In this document: positions 48,258 to 56,117 of the stretch, in pieces
Layout of the letters: each line of letters begins with the position of its first letter
How positions within the stretch are numbered: the first letter of the stretch is position 1
From: Cellulosimicrobium cellulans
Lineage (GTDB): Bacteria; Actinomycetota; Actinomycetes; Actinomycetales; Cellulomonadaceae
Assembly (NCBI RefSeq): GCF_016907755.1
Contig: NZ_JAFBCN010000001.1
Span: 2,728,001-2,792,000, forward strand
Reading direction: 5' to 3'
Length of the DNA: 64,000 nucleotides
The notes under the pieces: model-generated
Told to the model about the DNA's origin: nothing
The model's database searches: none
Seen by the model: the letters and a program-made list of their open reading frames with translations, nothing else
Position numbers and translations under genes: made by a program

Positions 48258-48263
48258 TACGGT
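48258..48263 (+). promoter_or_regulatory. Leaderless-type -10 box of the PPOX gene
   Basis: TACGGT followed by six bases and ATG 48270. Confidence 0.55.
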
Positions 48264-48269
48264 GGCCGC

Positions 48270-48710
48270 ATGGATCGTGAGGCGTTCGTGAGGTATGTCC
48301 GGTCGCAGGGGTGGGGTGTCGTGGCGTCGCTCGGTGCGGAGGGCGCGCCCCAGGCTGCGTTCCTCGCCGTGGCGGCGACGGGCGCGGGCGAGCTGGTGTT
48401 CGACGCGCGTGCGACGTCGCGCAAGGTGGCGAACCTGGCCCGGGACCCGCGCGTCGCCGTGACGGTGGGCGGGACGGACGGGACGACGCTGCAGTGCGAG
48501 GGCGAGGCGGACGTCCCGGTCGGCACGGACCGGGACCGGTGCGCCGCAGCGTACGCGGCGGCGTTCCCGCAGTTCGCGGGGTCGCTGGCGGACGAGGGCA
48601 TCGTGCTGCTGCGGGTCGTGCTCGCGTGGGCGCGGTACGGGGACTTCCGCGACGGTGGGTCCGTGCTGACGGCGGTCGACGTGACCGGGTGGGGTCCGGC
48701 CGGGGGCTGA
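48270..48710 (+). CDS. Pyridoxamine 5'-phosphate oxidase-like flavin-binding protein
   Basis: The 146-residue split-barrel protein shows FVRYVRSQGWGVVASLGAEGAPQAAFLAVAATGAGELVFDARATSRKVANLARDPRVAVTVGG, the typical PPOX/FDOR pattern in which the SRKVANL and DPRVAV strands bind FMN or F420. The C-terminal part (FRDGGSVLTAVDVTGW) is short. It could be a pyridoxamine-phosphate-oxidase-like reductase of unknown substrate. It is divergent from the methyltransferase gene, with a leaderless-type start. Confidence 0.8.
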   Translation: MDREAFVRYVRSQGWGVVASLGAEGAPQAAFLAVAATGAGELVFDARATSRKVANLARDPRVAVTVGGTDGTTLQCEGEADVPVGTDRDRCAAAYAAAFPQFAGSLADEGIVLLRVVLAWARYGDFRDGGSVLTAVDVTGWGPAGG

Positions 48711-48736
48711 TCGCGGCGCGTCCCGGCGCGGGCCGG

Positions 48737-49480
48737 TCAGCCGAGCAGCGCCTGCTTCGCGCGTGCGAACTCGGTGTCGGTGAGGTCGCCGGCGCGGTGC
48801 AGGGCGGCGAGCCGTTCGAGGCGGGCGACGAGCGCCGCTCCCCCGTCGCCCGTGGCGGCGCTCGCGGCGGGCGCGCCGCGCCCGACGACGCGCCACAGGG
48901 TGCGGGCGAACACGCCGGGGCGCCGCGCGGTGCCGGCCTGGCCGGGGTGCAGGCGCGGCACGCGCGGTGAGGGCATGGTCCGGTCGTCGACGACGACGCT
49001 CCCGGGTCGCGTGTCCGCGAGCGACCGGGCGAAGCGCGCGAACCGGGCGGACGACCCGTCGAGCAGGACGGCGCGGGTGGTCCGGGCCCCGGGGCGCTCG
49101 TCGCGCCAGGTCACGACGACGGTGGGACCGTCGCCCGTGACGGTCACGACGGGTCGCCCGGCGGGCTCGAGCACGGTGTCGTCGCCGCGGACGAGGCGCA
49201 GCCGCGCGCCGTCCCACACGAGCCGGCCGCCGGCGACGTGGAACATGGCCGGGTAGCGGGGCGCGGCGGAGAAGCGTGAGGTGTCGGGTGCCCTGCCGGG
49301 GATCGTGACGACGCCGACGGGACGCCGACGGGGCGGGGCGGGGGCGACGGGTCCGTGCTCGGCCAGCGCCTCCACGACGGGGACTGCGACCGTGACGGGG
49401 GCGACGGGCTCGACCGTGGGCGCCGGGGCGGGGTCCGGCGGGGGGACCTCGGTGTGGCCCTCGGTCGCGCTGGTGCTCAT
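48737..49480 (-). CDS. SHOCT-domain protein
   Basis: The 247-residue protein has a Pro/Val/Ala-rich N-terminal 75 residues. A beta-rich middle follows (FHVAGGRLVWDGARLRLVRGDDTVLEPAGRPVVTVTGDGPTVVVTW). It ends in a SHOCT helix-turn-helix (ALVARLERLAALHRAGDLTDTEFARAKQALL), a short C-terminal oligomerisation motif of many actinobacterial proteins. No membrane segment is obvious. The middle may be a DUF4429-like domain. ATG 49480 has GGGGGAGC upstream. Confidence 0.65.
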   Translation of the reverse strand: MSTSATEGHTEVPPPDPAPAPTVEPVAPVTVAVPVVEALAEHGPVAPAPPRRRPVGVVTIPGRAPDTSRFSAAPRYPAMFHVAGGRLVWDGARLRLVRGDDTVLEPAGRPVVTVTGDGPTVVVTWRDERPGARTTRAVLLDGSSARFARFARSLADTRPGSVVVDDRTMPSPRVPRLHPGQAGTARRPGVFARTLWRVVGRGAPAASAATGDGGAALVARLERLAALHRAGDLTDTEFARAKQALLG

Positions 49481-49577
49481 GGTGCTCCCCCGTCGTCGTC
49501 GGTCCCCCGATCCTGCCGCGGGGCACCCGCCCGGGGCAAGCCCCTCGGGCGACGTCCTCGCAGGTCAGGGAACGGTA

Positions 49578-49615
49578 GCGCGCCCCGGCCGGGAGCACCG
49601 GTGGCCGGGGCGCGC
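49578..49615 (-). terminator. Terminator after the FMN reductase gene
   Basis: Perfect 13-bp inverted repeat, arms 49578-49590 and 49603-49615, 15 bases past the stop of the minus-strand gene. Confidence 0.75.
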
Positions 49616-49629
49616 CGTCTGGGGGCGGG

Positions 49630-50268
49630 TCAGAGCCCGCCGAGCAGCGCCGAGAAGTCGGGCGTGGCCGCGAACGGGTCGGCGGGGCCGGCGTTCTTGC
49701 GCAGCGCGACCTTCTCCGCGAGCTCGCGCCCGGCGCGCGCGATGCGGGCAGGCAGCCCGCCACCGGAGTCGGCCTCGGCGGCGGCCCAGTCGTCGGTCGC
49801 GGCGAACACGGACGTCGTGGCGACGTCGGCCCGCAGGTAGGTGAACAACGGGCGCAGGGAGTACTCGAGCGCGAGCGAGTGGCGGGCGGTGCCGCCGGTC
49901 GCGCCGAGCAGCACGGGCGTGCCGGTGAGCGAGTCCTTGTCGAGGACGTCCACGAACGACTTGAGCAGCCCCGAGTACGTGGTGGTGAACAGCGGGGTCG
50001 TCACGACGATCCCGTCCGCGGCGGCGAGGCGCTCGAGCACCCCGGCGAGCTCGCCCGTGGGGAAGCCGGTGAGCATCGCGTCGACGACGGCGTGCGCGTG
50101 GTCGCGCAGCTCCACGGTCTCGACCTCGGCGCTCACGCCGAGCCCCTGGAGCTCGCGCACCGTGGCCTCGGCGAGCCGGTCGGCGAGCAGGCGCGTGGAG
50201 GACGGCTTGGACAGCCCGGCGGAGACCACGACGAGGCGGCGGTCCGGGGCGGGGGTGCTGGCGGTCAT
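49630..50268 (-). CDS. NAD(P)H-dependent FMN reductase, CE1759 family
   Basis: The 212-residue flavodoxin-like protein opens RLVVVSAGLSKPSSTRLLADRLA, the FMN-phosphate loop. It has the family core DGIVVTTPLFTTTYSGLLKSFVDVLDKDSLTGTPVLLGATGGTARHSL, in which LFTTTYSGLLK binds the flavin ring. In the CE1758/CE1759 pair this reductase supplies reduced FMN to the neighbouring luciferase-like monooxygenase. ATG 50268 has AGGAG upstream. It is downstream of the monooxygenase gene, with a 13-bp hairpin between the two. Confidence 0.85.
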   Translation of the reverse strand: MTASTPAPDRRLVVVSAGLSKPSSTRLLADRLAEATVRELQGLGVSAEVETVELRDHAHAVVDAMLTGFPTGELAGVLERLAAADGIVVTTPLFTTTYSGLLKSFVDVLDKDSLTGTPVLLGATGGTARHSLALEYSLRPLFTYLRADVATTSVFAATDDWAAAEADSGGGLPARIARAGRELAEKVALRKNAGPADPFAATPDFSALLGGL

Positions 50269-50401
50269 GCGGTGCTCCTGGGGTGTGGCGTGTGGTGCGG
50301 GGGTCGGCCCGTCGCCGGGCCGGACGGTGCGGGGGTGCCCGACGGCGGCAGGTCGAGCGGGTGCACGGGGCACCCCTCGACCGTACGCCGTCGGGCGGCC
50401 G

Positions 50402-50432
50402 GTCCCGCGGCCGGTGACGCCGGCCGCGGGAC
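50402..50432 (-). terminator. Hairpin between the monooxygenase and reductase genes
   Basis: Perfect 13-bp stem, arms 50402-50414 and 50420-50432, loop TGACG, nine bases past the monooxygenase stop. It may cause partial termination and lower reductase level, or mark an RNA-processing end. Confidence 0.6.
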
Positions 50433-50440
50433 GGAGCGGG

Positions 50441-51628
50441 TCACAGCCCGAACGCGGCACCGGCCTTCGCCGGCTCCTGGTCGTCCTCGGCGGTGCGCCC
50501 GGTCCAGCGGTCCTCGGTGCCGCCGACGTGCGCGGCGCCCTCGGTCCCGGCGGCGCGGGCCGCGGCGACGCGCTCGGCGTGGCTCGGCGGGTTCGCCGGC
50601 ACGTGCGCGGGCCGGGCGGCCTCCATCTCCTTGCGGAGCACGGGCACGACCTCGCCCGCGAGGAGGTCGATCTGCTCGAGCACCGTCTTGAGGGGCAGGC
50701 CGGCGTGGTCCATGAGGAAGAGCTGGCGCTGGTAGTCGCCGACGTGCTCGCGCATCGCGGCGTACCGGTCGATCACCTGCTGCGGGGAGCCGACGGTGAG
50801 CGGCGTCTCGCGCGTGAAGTCCTCCATCGACGGGCCGTGCCCGTACACGGGCGCGTTGTCGAAGTAGGGGCGGAACTCGTCCCACGCCTTCTGGGAGTCC
50901 TTGCGCAGGAACACCTGGCCGCCGAGACCGACGATCGCGGTGTCCGCGGGGCCGTGGCCGTGGTGCTCCCAGCGCTGGCGGTAGAACTGCACCATCTGCT
51001 TGGTGTGGCTGATGGGCCAGAAGATGTTGTTGTGGAAGAACCCGTCGCCGTAGTACGCGGCCTGCTCGGCGATCTCGGGGCTGCGGATCGACCCGTGCCA
51101 CACGAACGGCGGCACGCCGTCCAGCGGGCGCGGGGTCGAGGTGAAGCCCTGGAGCGGGGTGCGGAACTTGCCCTCCCAGTCCACGACGTCCTCGGTCCAC
51201 AGGCGGCGCAGCAGAGCGTAGTTCTCGATCGCGAGCGGGATGCCGTTGCGGATGTCCTGCCCGAACCACGGGTACACCGGGCCCGTGTTGCCGCGCCCCA
51301 TCATGAGGTCCATGCGCCCGTCCGAGATGACCTGGAGCATCGCGTACTCCTCCGCGAGGCGCACGGGGTCGTTCGTCGTGATGAGGGTCGTGGACGTCGA
51401 CAGGACGATGTTCTTCGTCACACCGGCGAGGTAGCCGAGCATGGTCGTCGGCGAGGACGGGACGAACGGCGGGTTGTGGTGCTCGCCCGTGGCGAAGACG
51501 TCCAGGCCCGCCTCGTCCGCGTGCTTCGCGATGGTCAGCATCGCGCGCACGCGCTCGGTGTCGTCGGGGGTCCGGCCCGTCGTGGGGTCCGTCGTGACGT
51601 CTCCGACGGTGAAGATGCCGAACTGCAT
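50441..51628 (-). CDS. Luciferase-like FMN-dependent monooxygenase, CE1758 family
   Basis: The 395-residue protein is a TIM-barrel LLM flavoprotein. MQFGIFTVGDVTTDPTTG opens it, FATGEHHNPPFVPSSP carries the conserved active-site His pair, and DGRMDLMMGRGNTGPVYPWFG and PPFVWHGSIRSPEIAEQAAYYGDGFF bind flavin. The last 50 residues are Ala/Glu-rich. The family always sits beside a CE1759-type FMN reductase, as here. The substrate is unknown. ATG 51628 has GGGAG upstream and a 10-bp palindrome 36 bases before it. Confidence 0.85.
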   Translation of the reverse strand: MQFGIFTVGDVTTDPTTGRTPDDTERVRAMLTIAKHADEAGLDVFATGEHHNPPFVPSSPTTMLGYLAGVTKNIVLSTSTTLITTNDPVRLAEEYAMLQVISDGRMDLMMGRGNTGPVYPWFGQDIRNGIPLAIENYALLRRLWTEDVVDWEGKFRTPLQGFTSTPRPLDGVPPFVWHGSIRSPEIAEQAAYYGDGFFHNNIFWPISHTKQMVQFYRQRWEHHGHGPADTAIVGLGGQVFLRKDSQKAWDEFRPYFDNAPVYGHGPSMEDFTRETPLTVGSPQQVIDRYAAMREHVGDYQRQLFLMDHAGLPLKTVLEQIDLLAGEVVPVLRKEMEAARPAHVPANPPSHAERVAAARAAGTEGAAHVGGTEDRWTGRTAEDDQEPAKAGAAFGL

Positions 51629-51663
51629 GGTGTGCTCCCGTGAGTCCTAGGTCGATGCGTTTG

Positions 51664-51673
51664 CATGTACATG
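51664..51673. promoter_or_regulatory. 10-bp palindrome near the monooxygenase promoter
   Basis: CATGTACATG, perfect, 36 bases upstream of the monooxygenase start. Candidate operator. The core TGTACA is shared with the palindrome at 44108-44121. Confidence 0.35.
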
Positions 51674-51889
51674 GCGCTCAACCGGGGACCCCCCGGGTTT
51701 GTTCCCGGGCACGTCCGGCCCCGGTGTGAGCGTGCGCACGTCCGGCCCCGCCAGGGCCTCGACGAGTTGCGTCGGGCATCGAAACCCGGGAGCCTGGGAC
51801 CGCGACGCGCCGAGGCGGACCGGCTCGACGCCGTGGGGGCGGCCCGGCCGCGGAGACCCGCGACGTTCACCGGACCTTCACGACGCGCC

Positions 51890-51915
51890 GGAACACCGAC
51901 CGACGGCGAGGCGTT
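51890..51915 (+). promoter_or_regulatory. SigR/SigH-type promoter of rbpA
   Basis: GGAAC (51890-51894), exactly 18 bases, GTT (51913-51915). This matches the GGAA(T/C)-N18-GTT consensus of the thiol-oxidative-stress sigma factors SigR (Streptomyces) and SigH (mycobacteria). The predicted leader before rbpA is about 75 bases with AGGAGG. The rest of the 366-base gap 51629-51994 holds no supportable gene. Confidence 0.6.
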
Positions 51916-51994
51916 GCCTCTCGTAGACCGGGCCGCTGTCCGCACCCCACCGGGAGCGCCCCACCCACCCCCGAAGACCCCTCAGGAGGACACC

Positions 51995-52339
51995 ATGGCC
52001 GACCGTTCGCTGCGCGGGATGAGCATCGGTGCGAAGAGCATGGAGTCGGACGAGGGCGTCGACTTCGCCCCCCGCTTCCAGGCGCACTACGACTGCCCCA
52101 ACGGGCACACCATCATCCTGCCGTTCTCGACCGACGCCGAGGTCCCCCCGGTGTGGGAGTGCCGCTGCGGCGCCGAGGCGCTCCTGCGCGACGCGGAGCG
52201 CCCCGAGCCCAAGGCCGGCAAGCCCGCCCGCACCCACTGGGACATGCTGCTCGAGCGCCGCACCATCTCCGAGCTCGAGGAGCTGCTCGACGAGCGCCTC
52301 GGCCTGCTGCGCGCCGGCAAGCTGCGCCGCAGCGCCTGA
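51995..52339 (+). CDS. rbpA: RNA polymerase-binding protein RbpA
   Basis: The 114-residue actinobacterial transcription factor binds the principal sigma factor and RNA polymerase and stabilises open complexes. The N-terminal tail MADRSLRGMSIGAKSMESDEG, the zinc-ribbon region YDCPNGHTIILPF...WECRCGAEA and the C-terminal sigma-interaction region THWDMLLERRTISELEELLDERLGLL are all present. ATG 51995 has AGGAGG upstream. A SigR-type promoter lies upstream, consistent with rbpA being a SigR target in Streptomyces. The following 18-bp terminator makes it monocistronic. Confidence 0.96.
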   Translation: MADRSLRGMSIGAKSMESDEGVDFAPRFQAHYDCPNGHTIILPFSTDAEVPPVWECRCGAEALLRDAERPEPKAGKPARTHWDMLLERRTISELEELLDERLGLLRAGKLRRSA

Positions 52340-52358
52340 CGCCACCCGCCCGCACTCA

Positions 52359-52398
52359 CGCGAGAGGCCCGGACCCCTGAGGGTCCGGGCCTCTCGCG
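52359..52398 (+). terminator. Strong terminator after rbpA
   Basis: Perfect 18-bp inverted repeat, arms 52359-52376 and 52381-52398, loop CTGA. Confidence 0.88.
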
Positions 52399-52427
52399 CG
52401 TCCGGACGCCGCACCCGCCGAGCCCGC

Positions 52428-52433
52428 TACGCT
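52428..52433 (+). promoter_or_regulatory. Leaderless-type -10 box of the IMPase-like gene
   Basis: TACGCT followed by six bases and GTG 52440. Confidence 0.55.
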
Positions 52434-52439
52434 CGCGCC

Positions 52440-53237
52440 GTGCTCACCCCCACCGACCCCGACCTCGAGGTGGCCGTCGCCGCGGCGTCGGCCGCCGCGC
52501 ACGTCCTGCGCGCGCAGCACGGCACGGACCTGGAACGGTTCGCCAAGCCCGGCGGAGACCTCGCGACCAGCGCGGACCTCGCCGCCGAGCGCGCGATCCT
52601 CGACGTGCTGCGCGCCGCGCGCCCGCACGACGCCGTCACCGGGGAGGAGTCGGGCGCGTCGGGAGAGCGCGACGCGCCGCGGCGCTGGCTCGTCGACCCG
52701 CTGTGCGGGACCCTGAACTACGCCGTAGGCACCACCGCGGTCGCCGTGAACGTCGCGCTGCAGGTGCGGGGTCGGACCGCCGTCGCCGACCCGTTCGCGC
52801 ACGAGGTGCTCTGGTGCGACGGGGACCGCGCCGGCCGGCGCACGCCCGAGGGCGACGACGCCCCGCTCGCCCCGACCGTGGGGCCGGGCCTGGTCGACCT
52901 CAACCTCGACCCGCCCTTCCCCCGCGCCCCGGGCTTTCGCGCCGCACGCCTCCTGACCGACCCCGCGTTCACCGGGCGGTTCCGCCCGCGCGTCGGCTCC
53001 ACGACGCTCGCCCTCGCGTGGGTCGCCGCGGGGCGCCGAGCGGCCTACGTGACCGACGGCCACCTGGAGGGCAGCGTGCACTTCGCCGCCGGCATCGCGC
53101 TGTGCGTCGCGGCGGGCTGCATCCTGAGCGACCTCGACGGGAACGCCGTGCACTCCGGCGCGGGCGGCCTCGTGGCCGCCGTGGACCAGGCCACGCACAC
53201 CGCGCTCCTGCGGGCGGTCCGCGACCAGGAAGCCTGA
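52440..53237 (+). CDS. Inositol monophosphatase-like protein with degenerate metal site
   Basis: The 265-residue protein has the IMPase/FBPase fold: DLATSADLAAERAILDVL, the VTGEESG acidic motif and the strand WLVDPLCGTLNYAVG near residues 82-96. In active enzymes the last reads DP(L/I)DGT; here the second metal-binding Asp is Cys. The usual WDxAAG site reads GSVHFAAG, so a third ligand Asp appears to be His. Two of the carboxylates needed for Mg-dependent catalysis are thus missing, and the protein may be inactive, have a new chemistry or bind a different metal. It is convergent with the Ppm-like gene. Confidence 0.75.
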   Translation: MLTPTDPDLEVAVAAASAAAHVLRAQHGTDLERFAKPGGDLATSADLAAERAILDVLRAARPHDAVTGEESGASGERDAPRRWLVDPLCGTLNYAVGTTAVAVNVALQVRGRTAVADPFAHEVLWCDGDRAGRRTPEGDDAPLAPTVGPGLVDLNLDPPFPRAPGFRAARLLTDPAFTGRFRPRVGSTTLALAWVAAGRRAAYVTDGHLEGSVHFAAGIALCVAAGCILSDLDGNAVHSGAGGLVAAVDQATHTALLRAVRDQEA

Positions 53238-53240
53238 CCA

Positions 53241-53256
53241 GCGGCACGGGTGCCGC
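53241..53256. terminator. Small hairpin between convergent genes
   Basis: GCGGCA (53241-53246), loop CGGG, TGCCGC (53251-53256). Confidence 0.4.
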
Positions 53257-53262
53257 GCGACC

Positions 53263-54075
53263 TCAGCCCGAGGCGCGGCTCCCCCGCCCCCGCACGACGG
53301 CGGACAGCTGGGCCGCGCGGCGTCGCGCACCCCACACCGTGACCTTCCACAGCGCCTCGGTGACGATCGCGCGGCTCATCTTCGACCGGCCCGCGGTGCG
53401 CTCGACGAACGTGATCGGCACCTCGACCACCCGTCCGCCCGCGCGCTCGACCCGCCAGGCCATGTCGACCTGGAAGCAGTAGCCGTGCGACTCCACGCTC
53501 GCGAGGTCGACGGCGCGCAGCGCGTCGGCGCGGTACGCGCGGAAGCCCGCCGTCGCGTCACCCAGGCCGAGCCCGAGCGCGAGCCGCACGTACACGTTCC
53601 CGGCACGGGAGAGCACCTCGCGGTGCCACGGCCAGTTCTCCACCTGCCCGCCCGGCACCCAGCGCGACCCGATCACGAGGTCCGCGCCCGCACCATCGCC
53701 GGTCTCCCCCGCCGGCGCGAGCGCGGCGAGCAGGGACGGCAGCTGCTCGGGCCGGTGCGACCCGTCGGCGTCCATCTCGACCAGGACGTCGTACCCGGCG
53801 TCCAGGCCCCAGCCGAACCCCGCGACGTACGCGGCGCCCAGGCCCTCCTTGCCCGCGCGGTGCAGCACGTGCACGCCCGGGTCCGTGGCGGCCGCGGCGT
53901 CGGCGAGCTCACCCGTCCCGTCGGGGCTCGCGTCGTCCACGACGAGCACGTCCGCGTCCGGCACCGCCGCGCGCAGCCGCGCGAGCGTGCCCGGCAGGGT
54001 CAGCGCCTCGTCGTACGTGGGCACGACGACGAGCACGCGGCCCGGCGCGGCGGGCTCCCCGCGGCGCTCGCTCAC
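53263..54075 (-). CDS. ppm1: Polyprenol monophosphomannose synthase (Ppm1/Dpm1-like)
   Basis: The 270-residue GT2 glycosyltransferase has [37 protein letters not shown] and [12 protein letters not shown], the three nucleotide-sugar and metal motifs. [12 protein letters not shown] and [24 protein letters not shown] complete the Dpm-like core. There is no C-terminal membrane domain. It should transfer mannose from GDP-mannose to polyprenyl phosphate for lipoglycan and protein mannosylation. In mycobacteria Ppm1 is fused to Lnt. Here the two are separate genes sharing a GTGA overlap, with lnt first. Confidence 0.88.
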   Translation of the reverse strand: MSERRGEPAAPGRVLVVVPTYDEALTLPGTLARLRAAVPDADVLVVDDASPDGTGELADAAAATDPGVHVLHRAGKEGLGAAYVAGFGWGLDAGYDVLVEMDADGSHRPEQLPSLLAALAPAGETGDGAGADLVIGSRWVPGGQVENWPWHREVLSRAGNVYVRLALGLGLGDATAGFRAYRADALRAVDLASVESHGYCFQVDMAWRVERAGGRVVEVPITFVERTAGRSKMSRAIVTEALWKVTVWGARRRAAQLSAVVRGRGSRASG

Positions 54076-55808
54076 CGCGCGTCGTCCCCGGTCGCGGCGG
54101 GCGTCGCGGACGCCCGGGTCGCGCCGCGCTCGCGGACGACGCTCCCGACCCCCGCCGCGAGGAGGCCGAGCGCGAGGAGCTCGACGACGCGGCCGGGCCA
54201 GTCCCCCGCCCGCACGGCCGGGGTCAGGCTCGTGCGCAGCGGCAGGTCCGCGACGAGCTGGTCGGCGGTGAACAGCTCGGTGCTCTGCAGGAGCTCGCCG
54301 TCGGGGGCGATGACGCCGCTCACGCCGACGGTCGAGACCTGCACGGTCGCACGCCCGGTCGACACGGCCCGCAGGCGCGACATCGCGAGCTGCTGCGTGG
54401 ACTCGGCGGTGTACCCGAAGGAGGCGTTGTTGGTCTGCACGACGAGCACCTCGGCGCCCGCGTCCACGGCGTCGTTCACGAGGCCGTCGTAGGCGACCTC
54501 GAAGCAGATGACGACGCCGAGCGGCACGGTGCGCCCGAGGCGCTCGGACGCGAGGTCCACGACCCCGGTCTCGGTGCCGGGGATCATGTCGATGCTCACG
54601 CGGTCGACCTGGTCGGAGAAGATCCGCAGCAGGGACCGCAGGGGGATGTACTCGCCGAACGGCGCGGGGTGCTGCTTGGCGTACCGGTCCACGACGCCGG
54701 CGCCCGGCTCCCACAGCAGCGACACGTTGTACCGGCCGCCCGTGTCCGGGTACTCCTGCGCGCCGACGAGGATCGGGGCCTCCACCTCGCGCGCGGCGTC
54801 GTCGATCGCCCGGGCCACGTCCGGCGCGGTCTGCGGGTCGAGGTCGGAGCCGTTCTCGGGCCACAGGACGACGTCGAGGTCGCCGGGCTCCACCTGGTCC
54901 AGCAGCGCGACGGTCCCCTGCAGGTGGTTGTTCAGCACCTCGGCCCGGTTCGCGAACGACCCGAGCCCGGGCTCGCCCACGTTGCCCTGCACGGCCCCGA
55001 CGGCGAGCGTGCCCGCCTCGGCGCGGGTGTCGAGCGGCACGAGCAGGGGTGCGGCCACGAGCGCACCGGCCACGACGACCGGGACGACGGCCCCCGGCAC
55101 GACGTCGCGGCGGCGCACCAGCGCGAGCACGGCGACCGCCAGCAGGGACCCGGCGAGCGCGACGAGCAGGGACACGAGCACCTCGCCCCCGAGCCACGCC
55201 GCGCGCCCGAGCGGGGAGTCCGCCTGGGAGAACGCGAGCCGGCCCCAGGGGAAGCCGCCGAACGGGACCTCGGTGCGCGCCTGCTCGACGCCGACGAACA
55301 GCAGCGCGAACGCGACCGCCTGCGCCCACGGGCGCCCGGCCAGCCACGACCACCGCCGCGCCCACACCCAGGCGGCGCCCAGCACGCCGACGAAGCACGC
55401 CTCCATGACGGACAGCGCGACCCACGGCACGGTCTCGGTCGCATAGTTCGCCCACCACAGGTGCGGCAGGAAGAACGCGAGCCCCCACACGAGCCCGACG
55501 AGGAAGCCCCACCGCGCGCCGTCGCGCCGCAGCCCCCAGAACAGCGCGGCGACGCCGACGAACGCGAGAGGCCACCACCCGCGGTCGGGGAACGCCGCGT
55601 CGGTGACGAGGCCGCCCGCGACGGCCAGGAGCAGCGTGAGCGGCCGCGACGGGGGCCCGACGACGGTGCGCTCGTCCGCCACGCCCGGGACGCGGCGACC
55701 GGTCTCGTCGGGTCCGGTCGCGGGTGCCGCGGAGTCCGGGGCGGAGGTGTCAGGTCCTGCGGGGTGGGATCGCCCGGCCGGGGTGGCCGTGGGCTCGGGG
55801 GCGTGCAC
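54072..55808 (-). CDS. lnt: Apolipoprotein N-acyltransferase
   Basis: The 578-residue membrane enzyme adds the third acyl chain to lipoproteins. After a Pro/Thr-rich tail it has about six membrane helices (residues 57-260) and an extracytoplasmic nitrilase-like domain. That domain keeps the Glu-Lys-Cys triad: [28 protein letters not shown] and [13 protein letters not shown] final membrane helix follows near residue 545. GTG 55808 is preceded by TAGGGT six bases upstream. It is co-translated with ppm1, matching the Rv2051c fusion and its link with rbpA in mycobacteria. Confidence 0.92.
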   Translation of the reverse strand: MHAPEPTATPAGRSHPAGPDTSAPDSAAPATGPDETGRRVPGVADERTVVGPPSRPLTLLLAVAGGLVTDAAFPDRGWWPLAFVGVAALFWGLRRDGARWGFLVGLVWGLAFFLPHLWWANYATETVPWVALSVMEACFVGVLGAAWVWARRWSWLAGRPWAQAVAFALLFVGVEQARTEVPFGGFPWGRLAFSQADSPLGRAAWLGGEVLVSLLVALAGSLLAVAVLALVRRRDVVPGAVVPVVVAGALVAAPLLVPLDTRAEAGTLAVGAVQGNVGEPGLGSFANRAEVLNNHLQGTVALLDQVEPGDLDVVLWPENGSDLDPQTAPDVARAIDDAAREVEAPILVGAQEYPDTGGRYNVSLLWEPGAGVVDRYAKQHPAPFGEYIPLRSLLRIFSDQVDRVSIDMIPGTETGVVDLASERLGRTVPLGVVICFEVAYDGLVNDAVDAGAEVLVVQTNNASFGYTAESTQQLAMSRLRAVSTGRATVQVSTVGVSGVIAPDGELLQSTELFTADQLVADLPLRTSLTPAVRAGDWPGRVVELLALGLLAAGVGSVVRERGATRASATPAATGDDAR

Positions 55809-55814
55809 GGGTGC

Positions 55815-55820
55815 ACCCTA
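55815..55820 (-). promoter_or_regulatory. Leaderless-type -10 box of lnt
   Basis: TAGGGT on the minus strand, six bases before GTG 55808. Confidence 0.55.
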
Positions 55821-55922
55821 CGCCACGCACCTGCGCCGGAGCCGGAGAGACCGGCGGCCCGGCGGGTGAACACCGGATGGTCGCAGGGGGCCGGCGGAGG
55901 GCCGGCGACGGGTGAACGTGTG

Positions 55923-55996
55923 CGGGCTCGCGCGCCCTTCGGCCCGTACCCAGCCGCCACCGGCGGAGCACGTTTTCTACTGAGCGCGCGAGCCCG
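55923..55996. other. Long-range inverted repeat in an intergenic region, possible structured RNA
   Basis: CGGGCTCGCGCGC (55923-55935) and its exact complement GCGCGCGAGCCCG (55984-55996) enclose 48 bases with an inner CCGCC/GGCGG hairpin. The closed region is 74 bases. It occupies the centre of the 309-base gene-free stretch 55809-56117 between the amidohydrolase stop and the lnt promoter. It does not fold as a tRNA and has no U-tract. Nothing else supportable lies in the gap. Confidence 0.4.
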
Positions 55997-56117
55997 GCCA
56001 GGTACCCGGCGCGGCACGCCGAGGGGTCGTCGTCGGTGGCTGATCCCCCTGCGGCCGCGGGGGCCGGAACACCCTGTCGAACCTACTCCGGCTCACGGCC
56101 CTGTCAAGCGGTAGCGG

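Noticed and set aside
51665-51994. Upstream extension of rbpA
   Set aside because: RbpA starts MADRSLRG in the family; the extension would lie over the SigR-type promoter and the ribosome-binding site.
55923-55996. tRNA or tmRNA fragment
   Set aside because: The outer stem is 13 bp, there is no T-loop or CCA-type end, and the inner pairing does not make a cloverleaf.
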